From an uncultured Lachnospiraceae bacterium (GTDB lineage Bacteria; Bacillota; Clostridia; Lachnospirales; Lachnospiraceae): 32,957 nt of DNA. Where the stretch lies: NCBI GenBank assembly GCA_910585895.1, contig CAJUHY010000007.1, positions 1-32,957 of the forward strand, given 5' to 3'. A model generated the notes under the pieces. It searched no databases and was not told the origin of the DNA. It was given only the letters and a program-made list of their open reading frames with translations. The translations under genes were made by a program, and so were the position numbers. This document shows, in pieces, positions 23,449 to 32,200 of this stretch; within the stretch, counting starts at the first letter, position 1, and each line of letters starts with the position of its first letter.

Positions 23449-26400
23449 ATGAAGAAAAAAGTTTTATGGAAAAAAGCAGTCAGTTTGCTATTGGCAGGCG
23501 CCATGATGCTGGGAGGTATCGAGCCTTTGAGCCTCCAGGCGGCAGGCAGCGACAGCGGGACGGATATGAGTGCGCTGGCTGCGGCCAAGGTTCTGGAACT
23601 TAAGTTTGACAATAACCTTACGGACAGTTCTGACAATGCGCTGCCGGTAACTTCCCATGGCAAAGACGGACAGCAGAAAGAGGCGAAGTTTGCAGAAGGG
23701 ATAGACAATGCCGCGCTTTCCCTGGACGGAAGCACGTATCTTGATTTGGGAACGAGTGAGAAACTGCAGCCTGAGAATATGACAGTATCGTTCTGGCTCA
23801 AGGCGCCCAAAAGCCTTAGCGGGGAACATATTATCATGTGGAATAAACCGAACCAATTATGGAATGGGCAGGGATGGTATCTTTCTTGTCTGAGCGATAC
23901 GCAGCCATTGAAGCTCTCTGTAGGTTCAGACCAGGAGAAATTGACAGAATATGCAATCAACATGAACCGTGCAGAGTTTTTCCCGGTGGATGAGTGGGTG
24001 CATATTGCCGTGACTTTCAGCAGTACGGATGGAAAGGTTGTTTTCTATAAGAACGGAGAGGTAGTTCCATCCACTCCCCAGACCAGCGAGGCGAGGATTA
24101 AAGGTAATAATACGGACCATAAGTATCTGGGATTTAACTCACCTGGGTATAACACTGGATATGCTACGTTGGATCTTGACCAGTATGAGATTTACAGTAC
24201 GGCAGCGACAGCAGACCAGGTTAAGGCACTGTACAATACATATGTGAAGGTATTGACGCCGGAGGAGATAGTAAGTGCAGACTGCGGCGCGCTGAATCCG
24301 TTTATCGGAAAAGATATGGATAAGATTACCGGAAGCATTTCTCTGCCCACAAAGGGAAAGAAAGGCAGCACGATTACCTGGAGCAGTTCCGATGAGGATG
24401 TGGTGAAGATCACGGGCAAAGTTACCCGCCCTACAGATGCCGATAGGGAGGTAGAGTTGACAGCAACGATACGGTATGGAGAAGTAACGGATACCAAGAA
24501 GTTTAAGATTACCGTACTGAAAGGTGTGCCCTTTGTTGTAGAAGAGAATCAATACACAGCTTACATAAAACAACAGTTTGGACTGGATGAGGTGTCTGTG
24601 ACAGATGATTACTATAAAGGCGCGCAGAATTTGGACGTTGAATTTCTGAAGAAATTCGAGGTGGACCGCGTGTTGGTGGGATTCCGTGAAAATGCGGGCA
24701 TCGACACCAGGGGAGCCGCCCGCTATAATGGCTGGGAGAATGGACTTTTGGCAGGGCATTGTATCGGACATTACCTGACAGCAGCGGCGCAGGCTATCAA
24801 GGTGACCGGAGATGCCGATTTGGATGCGAAGCTTAGCGAGATTATTTCCGGATTAAAGGAATGCCAGGAGGCAGCTGGAAGTTATGGCGGTTCCAAGGAA
24901 GGATTTTTATTTGGGGCTAACGTAAAAGACAGCAATAATGTGGAGCTGCAGTTTGACATCGTACAGGGAGATGCGCAGGGCGATACTTGGGTTCCCTGGT
25001 ATAATCTGCATAAGACTGTTCAGGGTCTTGTGGACACTTACAAATACACGGGAAATACAGAGGCATTGGAAGTGGCTTCCAATCTGGGAGACTGGGTATA
25101 TAACCGTGTGAGCAAGTGGACGGCTCAGCAGCAGAAAAATGTTTCCTATACAGAGTACGGTGGAATGAATGACTGTATGTATGACTTGTACAAATATACC
25201 CACAAGTCGGAACATAAGGAAGCAGCACATAAATTTGACGACCCGGATTTATATAAGATTATTCTTTCTGGTTCCGGTGATACCTTAAAAGGCAGACATG
25301 CCAACACGACAATTCCTAAGTTCTTAGGAGCGTTGAATCGCTATGTGGCTTTGAAAGAAGTAGAGAATGTAAACGAAGCAGATTATCTTAAATATGCGCA
25401 GGATTTCTGGACGCTGGTGGTAGAGAAACATGTATTTATTACAGGCGGAACCAGTGATATGGAGCATTTCCGCGGGGACAATGAATTGGATGCAACCAGG
25501 ACACAGTGTAACTGCGAGAGCTGCTGTGCGCACAATATGCTCAAGCTTTCCAAGGAGCTGTTTAAGATTACGGGCGACAGGAAGTACGCAGATTACTATG
25601 AGAATACTTTGCGCAATGCGATTATGGGCGCAATCAATGCCAAGGGCGCATTTTCCTATTTTACGCCGATGGCAACTGGTTACTACAAGTTCTTCGGAAC
25701 CTCCGAACCATCCACTAATATGTTCTGGTGCTGTACCGGAACCGGTATGGAGAATTATACGAAGCTGGGAGACAGTATTTATTTCAAAGATGAGGATTCC
25801 CTAACAGTCAACCAGTATGTGGCTTCTGAGGCAGAGTGGAAAGAGAAGAATATCAAACTGACGCAGAAAAGTGATGTGACCGCAAGCGACAAGGCAGAGT
25901 TCACGGTAAATCTGTTAAATGATGCGCAGCCAGTACCGGCAAAATTAAAACTGCGCGTTCCGGATTGGGCAGCCGGCGATGTGACTGTAAAGGTGAATGG
26001 GCAGGCAGCAGAAGATAACATAGTAGAACAGTATTTTGTTATTGACAGGACATGGAACGATAATGATAAGGTTGAAATCACTTATCCCATGGAAGTAAAG
26101 GCATTCGGCTTGCCGGACAATACTTCTGTATATGCGTTTAAATATGGTCCGACCGTTCTGGCAGCCAAGCTGGGCACGGAAGAGTGGAATGATACCGTGT
26201 GGGCAGGCGCGAACCTGAGTGCACCGGCATATAAGGTAGTAGGTGGAGAGAAAGTACGTCTGGAACTGACATACGGGCAAACCATCAAACAGGTTCTTGG
26301 TACAGAGACCATTGCCATTCAGGGCAAGGACAGCACCAAAGAATTTATGAGTAATATCAATTCCAAGTTGGAGAAGACCGAAGGAAAATTGGAATTCCAT

Positions 26401-28791
26401 ATCCGCGGAACAGATGCAGAATCTGTATTTGGCGGGGAAGGGCTTACATTTGTGCCGTTCAACACATTGAATGAGGAGCGTTACGGTATCTACTGGTATT
26501 TTGAGAGTGCAGAGGACTCCTCCGAGCAGAAGATTCTGGCAGAGAAGGAAGAAGGAAGATTTGCAGAAGCCATTGTCGATTCTATTCAGCCGGGTTACCA
26601 GCAGTATGAGAATGATGCCACTCATCAGATGAAGGAAGATAAGACAGTGTTTGAAACTGGCGTCAGCGGGCTTGGAAGTACGCGCAGGGCGCAGGCAGGC
26701 GGATATTTCCAGTACAATATGAAAGTAGATAAGAACAAAACCAACTCTCTGGTATGCCAGTTTGCCAAAGAAGATGAAGGGAAGACCATCAAGATTACGA
26801 TTGGTTCCACCGTTTTCAATTATACGGTAGAGAAATATAATGGAACGGATTTATTCTTTAAGAAATCGTTCGAGATTCCGGCAAGCGAGGTTGCCAATGC
26901 CGAATCTTTGACAGTCGGCAATGAGACGTTTGATATTGTGAAAGTTAAATTTGAAAGCGGCAGCGCTACGGAAGACAGCGCCCGCATTGTCAATGGTCTG
27001 TACCTGATGCGCGCATACGATACGGACGCGCAGCTTAAAGAGCTGACAGCATCGGCAGGCAAGGTTAAGACTTCATCGAATGGCTACACAGTTCAGGTAC
27101 CGTCGACGACAGAACGCGTAACTCTGAACTTTAAGCTGGCAACCAGCAGCGGGCTTCTGTATATTGATGGGAAACTGGTAAATGAGGCAAAGCCGCAGGT
27201 ATTCAACCTTGCAGAAGGAACGACAATCCTTCCCATGAAAGTATATGCACAGGACCACACTACAGCCAAGGTGTACCTTTTGAATCTGGTTCGTGCAGAT
27301 GGGCTGAGTTCCGGCGAAGAGATTATTGAAAATGGAACTTTTGATGAGGGAAATGTAGGAAATAAATGGGCTCCTTACAGCGGGGCAACTTTAGGGGAAG
27401 GCTACTCTACATACCATGATGCGGCGCGTTCCCTGAAAATAGAAAACAGAACAAGCACTTCCTCAGGAGCTATGCAGGACATTAGCGGCAAGGTTAAAGC
27501 CGGAGATACTTACACAATTGACGGCTGGGCTGTCTTTAAGAATGGGTTAAATCAAAACGAGAATCCTCCTCAGGAAGTAGGATTTAATGTTTCTATCTTA
27601 TATGGAGCAAATGAAACGAAGGAAGTAATGGTATCTAAGAAGATAAAATTAAATGAATGGGGCAATCTCTGCGGGGATTATACGGTTCCCAAGGGCGCTG
27701 ACGTGAGCAAGGTCAGCATTCTGGTGGAGACAGAGTATAAGGAAAATCCCACAAAGGATGAACTGGTAATTTTCTTCATTGACGATTTCTCCATGAAAAA
27801 GGTGCAGTCGGCAGATGAGGGAGATGCAGACCTTGTAAAAGCAGTGATGGATAAGATTGCAGCGATTGGCAAAGTAGAGCTTACGCCAGAGTGCAAAGCC
27901 AAAATTAATGCGGCGCTGACGCTTTATGAGTTATTGAATGAAGACCAGAAGAAACTGGTTACCAATGTGGATATACTTAAGAAAGCAGAAGCTGACTATA
28001 AGACATTGGAAGACGGGGGTACCATTGAAGGCAATCCTGGTGATAATCAGCCAGGAGGTGATAAGAACCAGCAGGAAGCAGACAAGAAAGCTGCCCAGGC
28101 AGTCATTGACAAGATTGCGGCAATTGGCAAGGTGGCATATACAGCTCAGAGTAAGAATCTGATTGACCAGGCAAGGGCTGCGTACAACGCCTTGACGAAT
28201 GCCCAGAAAGCATTGGTAAGTAATTACAATCTGCTGACCGCAGCAGAGACCAGTTACCAGCAGTTGAAAGCGCAGGCGGACAATGCAGTCGTAAAAGGTA
28301 AGGTATATAAGGTGTCAGGTTATTCCTACAAAGTGACGGACGTTAAGAAAAAGACGGTAACAGTCATTGGTATTGCCAATAAGAGCAGTAAGAAAATTAA
28401 AGTAGGAAATACTGTCAAGATTCAGAAGGTTGCCTTTAAGATTACCGCTATCAGCGCTTCGGCATTTAAAAACTGCAAGAAAGCCACTTCTGCAACCGTG
28501 GGAACGAATGTGAAGACGATTGGCGCAAATGCGTTCTCAGGATGTAAGAAATTAAAGAGTGTGAAAATCAGCAGCAAGAATCTTACCAGCATCGGCAAAA
28601 AAGCATTTTACGGTGATGGAAACCTGAAAACGATTACTATTAAGAGTTCCAAACTGAAAACGGTAGGAGCTAAGGCGTTCTCAGGGATCAACAAAAAGGC
28701 CAAAATTAAAGTGCCTGCTAAGAAACTGAAAGCATATAAAAAGCTGCTGAAAAATAAAGGGCAGAAAAAGAGCGTAAAGATTACGAAATAA
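23449..28791 (+). CDS. Secreted multi-domain GH127 beta-L-arabinofuranosidase
   Basis: A 1780-residue secreted enzyme predicted to release beta-L-arabinofuranose from plant glycans. Order: signal peptide (1-32); LamG-like carbohydrate binding (about 45-262); bacterial Ig-like (271-359); GH127 catalytic domain (about 363-1015); a beta-sandwich (about 1040-1190); cadherin-like domain (1194-1284); CBM4/9-like (1288-1454); two FIVAR-like helical repeats (1464-1521, 1550-1608); BspA-like leucine-rich repeats (about 1618-1780). Catalytic residues fit the family: Glu690 and Cys692 in NCESCC and Cys761-Cys762 in FWCCTGTG form the zinc-cysteine site, with the latter pair including the expected nucleophile. 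Glu672 is a plausible acid/base. ATG 23449 follows GAAGGAG; the longer frame from 23380 lacks a ribosome site and would spoil the signal peptide. No LPXTG anchor is seen, so the repeat tail may hold the protein to the wall. Confidence 0.9.
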   Translation: MKKKVLWKKAVSLLLAGAMMLGGIEPLSLQAAGSDSGTDMSALAAAKVLELKFDNNLTDSSDNALPVTSHGKDGQQKEAKFAEGIDNAALSLDGSTYLDLGTSEKLQPENMTVSFWLKAPKSLSGEHIIMWNKPNQLWNGQGWYLSCLSDTQPLKLSVGSDQEKLTEYAINMNRAEFFPVDEWVHIAVTFSSTDGKVVFYKNGEVVPSTPQTSEARIKGNNTDHKYLGFNSPGYNTGYATLDLDQYEIYSTAATADQVKALYNTYVKVLTPEEIVSADCGALNPFIGKDMDKITGSISLPTKGKKGSTITWSSSDEDVVKITGKVTRPTDADREVELTATIRYGEVTDTKKFKITVLKGVPFVVEENQYTAYIKQQFGLDEVSVTDDYYKGAQNLDVEFLKKFEVDRVLVGFRENAGIDTRGAARYNGWENGLLAGHCIGHYLTAAAQAIKVTGDADLDAKLSEIISGLKECQEAAGSYGGSKEGFLFGANVKDSNNVELQFDIVQGDAQGDTWVPWYNLHKTVQGLVDTYKYTGNTEALEVASNLGDWVYNRVSKWTAQQQKNVSYTEYGGMNDCMYDLYKYTHKSEHKEAAHKFDDPDLYKIILSGSGDTLKGRHANTTIPKFLGALNRYVALKEVENVNEADYLKYAQDFWTLVVEKHVFITGGTSDMEHFRGDNELDATRTQCNCESCCAHNMLKLSKELFKITGDRKYADYYENTLRNAIMGAINAKGAFSYFTPMATGYYKFFGTSEPSTNMFWCCTGTGMENYTKLGDSIYFKDEDSLTVNQYVASEAEWKEKNIKLTQKSDVTASDKAEFTVNLLNDAQPVPAKLKLRVPDWAAGDVTVKVNGQAAEDNIVEQYFVIDRTWNDNDKVEITYPMEVKAFGLPDNTSVYAFKYGPTVLAAKLGTEEWNDTVWAGANLSAPAYKVVGGEKVRLELTYGQTIKQVLGTETIAIQGKDSTKEFMSNINSKLEKTEGKLEFHIRGTDAESVFGGEGLTFVPFNTLNEERYGIYWYFESAEDSSEQKILAEKEEGRFAEAIVDSIQPGYQQYENDATHQMKEDKTVFETGVSGLGSTRRAQAGGYFQYNMKVDKNKTNSLVCQFAKEDEGKTIKITIGSTVFNYTVEKYNGTDLFFKKSFEIPASEVANAESLTVGNETFDIVKVKFESGSATEDSARIVNGLYLMRAYDTDAQLKELTASAGKVKTSSNGYTVQVPSTTERVTLNFKLATSSGLLYIDGKLVNEAKPQVFNLAEGTTILPMKVYAQDHTTAKVYLLNLVRADGLSSGEEIIENGTFDEGNVGNKWAPYSGATLGEGYSTYHDAARSLKIENRTSTSSGAMQDISGKVKAGDTYTIDGWAVFKNGLNQNENPPQEVGFNVSILYGANETKEVMVSKKIKLNEWGNLCGDYTVPKGADVSKVSILVETEYKENPTKDELVIFFIDDFSMKKVQSADEGDADLVKAVMDKIAAIGKVELTPECKAKINAALTLYELLNEDQKKLVTNVDILKKAEADYKTLEDGGTIEGNPGDNQPGGDKNQQEADKKAAQAVIDKIAAIGKVAYTAQSKNLIDQARAAYNALTNAQKALVSNYNLLTAAETSYQQLKAQADNAVVKGKVYKVSGYSYKVTDVKKKTVTVIGIANKSSKKIKVGNTVKIQKVAFKITAISASAFKNCKKATSATVGTNVKTIGANAFSGCKKLKSVKISSKNLTSIGKKAFYGDGNLKTITIKSSKLKTVGAKAFSGINKKAKIKVPAKKLKAYKKLLKNKGQKKSVKITK
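27838..28273 (+). repeat. Tandem FIVAR-like repeat inside the GH127 gene
   Basis: Two copies of about 58 residues (27838-28010 and 28095-28273) share DKIAAIGKV near the start and a KLVTN/ALVSN-then-LL-KAE/TAE pattern near the end. A Gly/Asp/Asn-rich linker separates them. The copies are similar at DNA level, suggesting duplication. Confidence 0.7.
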
Positions 28792-28795
28792 AGGC

Positions 28796-28824
28796 TTTAC
28801 ACCAAAACTGCTTATTGGTATAAT
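28796..28824 (+). promoter_or_regulatory. Consensus promoter of the 40-codon gene
   Basis: TTTACA (28796-28801), a 17-base spacer and a perfect TATAAT (28819-28824), with TGG before it as an extended -10. The -35 box starts five bases after the GH127 stop. Transcription would start near 28831, about 35 bases before the ATG. A small ACCAT/ATGGT hairpin (28831-28844) would sit at the very 5' end. Confidence 0.8.
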
Positions 28825-28865
28825 GGAATCACCATATAAATGGTCTGTAGAAAGTGGGTGATTGC

Positions 28866-28988
28866 ATGACCGGTAAAGAAATTGTTAACCTTATTCGTAA
28901 ACTGAAAGAAAAGGGCATGAGCAGTGATGAGATACTAGCCATTATTGAATATGTAGAAACGCACGATCCCAAAGAGCAAGAATCATAA
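28866..28988 (+). CDS. Small 40-residue protein, function unknown
   Basis: The product starts MTGKEIVNLIRKLKEKGMSS and continues DEILAIIEYVETHDPKEQES. It is charged and soluble, and predicted to be two amphipathic helices joined at the glycine, somewhat like short oligomerisation or helix-turn-helix pieces. I do not recognise a family with certainty. Support for a real gene comes from the consensus promoter 42 bases upstream and the perfect terminator 49 bases downstream, which make a tidy transcript of about 245 bases. The ribosome site is weak (GTGGGTG, seven bases before ATG). An in-frame GTG at 28854 would add four residues. The transcript could also work as a small RNA. Confidence 0.6.
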   Translation: MTGKEIVNLIRKLKEKGMSSDEILAIIEYVETHDPKEQES

Positions 28989-29036
28989 AATATATAATAA
29001 ATGATTTCGGCTAAAATAAGAATATGTGTCAGTACA

Positions 29037-29077
29037 CCAGGGAAACGCTGATTTAATCAGCGTTTCCCTGGTTTTTT
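29037..29077 (+). terminator. Very strong terminator after the small gene and GH127
   Basis: CCAGGGAAACGCTGA (29037-29051) pairs perfectly over 15 bases with 29057-29071 around a five-base loop, then six Ts. No other terminator lies after the GH127 stop, so it probably ends both transcripts. Confidence 0.95.
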
Positions 29078-29106
29078 AATGTTCTCCTTTGAAATACAAA
29101 AGAATA

Positions 29107-29185
29107 AAAAATGTAAAAAACTAAATATGTGAGGCTTGTTCTTGTGCAATTTCTATAGTTTATGGGGATGAAAAAATAATATAGT
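29107..29185 (+). promoter_or_regulatory. Bipartite upstream element of the GH43 gene, shared with GH127
   Basis: Box 1 is 29107-29125 (AAAAATGTAAAAAACTAAA), differing at one of 19 positions from the GH127 copy. Box 2 is 29156-29172 (TAGTTTATGGGGATGAA), differing at two of 17. The 30-base gap is identical in length but not in sequence. TATAGT (29180-29185), 18 bases after TAGTTT, is a likely -10. Confidence 0.6.
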
Positions 29186-29219
29186 TATGATAAAGTTATA
29201 ACATATCTATAAAAACCAG

Positions 29220-29280
29220 GAAGGATTGAAGTTGTTCCATTGTGGAATTGCTACAGTCCTTCTCCCAAGAGAAAGGAGAA
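29220..29280 (+). promoter_or_regulatory. GH43 leader hairpin with possible ribosome-site masking
   Basis: GAAGGATTG (29220-29228) pairs with CAGTCCTTC (29254-29262), with an inner TTCCA/TGGAA stem (29235-29247). TTCTCC (29260-29265) can instead pair with GGAGAA (29275-29280), which contains the ribosome site. The two pairings compete for TTC at 29260-29262, so one fold frees and the other hides the start region. This reading is inference from base pairing only. Confidence 0.35.
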
Positions 29281-29284
29281 AATT

Positions 29285-32200
29285 GTGAGGAAAGCAGTGA
29301 GAAACAAGTGGAAGCGTGTATTGGCCGTAGTCTTAGCAGCGGCAATGTCACTGACTATGCTTCCGGTCGACACACAAGCAGCCGGGGAAGGGGCGGATGC
29401 GTCCAAAACGGAAACGGTTGAACTCATACCCAATGGAGACTTTGAAAATGGATCTGAGGGATGGGTAGGATTTGAAGGAGGAGAGATTGAAGTTGTAGTG
29501 ACGCAGGACGATGGTCAAGAGAATCATGTACTATGTGTAAAAAATAGGAAAAACTCCATGTCCAGTGCCATGTACGACCTTGCTGGAAAGTTGAAAAAAG
29601 GTGTGACATATACCATATCAGGCAAAATAAAATATGCAGGAACTCCAGCTGCTAAAAAATTTGAGGCATGGTTTGAGAACCGTAGCAGTAGTGATGGGCA
29701 GTATTGGCTGTGCCGCCAGAAAGTGGAAGAGTCTATTACAACATTGGCAAGTGGTTGGAAAGAGTTTTCCATTACTTATACACCGACAGATACAAGCGAG
29801 GAGCATCCATTTGGTACGGATATAAATAAGTTCTTTATTGCTGGAGCAGACTATTTTGTTCCGGAAGAGGGAAAAGAAGTTTCAGCAGTAGACCAGGCAA
29901 AGCATTTGATGGATTATTATTTAGATGATATTTCTATTACTTATAATAAAGGCGAGGAGCCAGAAGAACCGGAAGCAGAAGCTTTGCTCTCCAATGGTTC
30001 TTTTGAGAGAGCCCCGATTGATACGAACTGGAAAGGAATGGGCAAGACCAAGGTTGCACGTGCAGAAGGCGTAGCCCATGAAGGGAATGCCAGCCTCAAA
30101 GTGTCAGACTATACAGAAAGTTGGGAAGGCGCAAAATATGAATTGTTCGACTTGCTGGCGGAAGGAAAACTGGTAGCTGACAAGAAGTATACGTTAACTG
30201 CCTGGGCGAAGACGGAAAGCGGCAGCGGTAATTTGTCAGCAACCATCAAGGGTAAGAAAAAAGGCGAAACTGACGCTTCCTACATTGGTTTCGGCGGACC
30301 GGTAGAGGTAAACAGCGACGGATGGTCGAAAATTACCGGCGAGATTAGTATGGCAGATTATGACCCCGATACAGATGTAATGGAGGTGTATTGGAGCTGG
30401 GGCAAGACAGTCGAAGCGGGTGCACCGGCCGTATTCTATCTTGATGATGTATCACTGACAATGCCTTCCGAGAATATTGTCAGGAACGGTTCTTTTGAAA
30501 GGGATTTGGAGAAATGGACCGGATATGAGCAGGGAGAGACAGATATCCTTGCAGTGGCAACTGATGAATATTATTCTGGAAGCAAGAGTGTGAAAGTCTC
30601 AAATCGTACGAAATGTACGAACGGACCTGCACAGGATATGACCAAGAAACTGACGCCGGGCAGTTATTACACTGCTTCTGCGTGGGTAAAATATACAGAA
30701 GGGCCAGATACCAAGGACTTCAACCTGACGCTGCATACTGGAGCGGAAAGTTCCGTGTTGGCAACAGGGGCAGTGAAAAAGGGTGAATGGACCAAGATTG
30801 AGGGAGATTGGGGTATGCCGTATGATATGGATACCGCTTCTAATATCCTGGTTGTGGAGACGCCTGCGGTGGAAACTCCCAATGCAGCCAATGATTTGAT
30901 GGATTTCTATGTGGACGATGTGACAATCTTAAAATATAAAGACAACACACAGGCGTTGGCAAAGAAGTTCGGTTACGGAAACCCGATTACTACCAATGAA
31001 TTTGGGGCAGACCCCTATGCGATTGAATACAATGGCAGAATCTATGTGTACATGACGGCAGACGATTATGAGTTCTCTGATAAGGATAACCCATTTTCCA
31101 ACAATTTTGGTTACATTACCAGCCTGAGGGTAGTATCCTCAGCAGATTTGATGAACTGGACAGACCACGGTGAGATTGAAGTGGCAGGTCGTAACGGCGG
31201 CAAAGGTCCGGCAATGTGGGCAAGCCATTCCTGGGCGCCGGCAATTGCACATAAGGTAATAGATGGAAAAGATAAATTCTTCCTCTATTTTGCAAATGAT
31301 GCTTCCGGTATCGGCGTCCTGACAGCGGATACTCCATTAGGACCATGGACAGACCCTATAGGTGCAGCATTAATTACAAAACAGACGCCAGGATGCACGG
31401 GTGTGGAATGGTGCTTTGACCCGGCAGTGCTGGTAGACGACAATGGCAGCGCGTACATATATTTCGGCGGCGGTATTCCGGGCAATCAGCACGATAATCC
31501 CAAGACGGCAAGGGTTGCCAAATTGGGCACTGATATGATAAGCATTGATGGAGAGGCAGTGGAGATTGACGCTCCATGTATGTTTGAGGACAGCGGAATA
31601 TTTAAATTCGGCGATACTTATTATTACTCCTATTGCTCCAACTTTGAAGCTACAACGGTAGAGGGATATCCGGGAATGGGAACCATCTGTTATATGACGT
31701 CCAAGAATCCGATGGGACCGTTTACTTATCAGGGAGAGATTTTCTCCAACCCGCAGATGTGGTTTGGCGTAGGCGGAAACAACCACCATGCAACATTTGT
31801 ATTTAATAACAAGAGTTATTTCATTTATCATGCGCAGACTGTGTCGAAAGCTTTGGGCGTGGAGCGCGGATACCGTTCTACACATATTGATGAGATTGCA
31901 TTAGATGAAGATGGCAAAATCAAGCAAATTAAGGGTACTTACGAAGGCATCCCGCAGCTGACAACCATGGATCCGTATCAGCGGATTGAGGCGGAGACGA
32001 TTGCCTGGAATGCAGGTGTGAAAGCAGCTGACACTGGTCGGCCCGGCAACTTGTTTACCGATTACAATATGGTATTGACAGACCTTCAGGAGGGCGATTG
32101 GACTTCTGTATCTCAGTTAGACTTTGGCAGCAAGGGCGCAGATAAGATTACTGTGGCAGCAGGTTCAAAAGATGGCGGCACCATCGAAGTCCGCATAGGT

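Noticed and set aside
24139..24771. Minus-strand frame of 210 codons inside the GH127 gene
   Set aside because: Cys/His/Leu-rich composition typical of an antisense shadow; no family resemblance.
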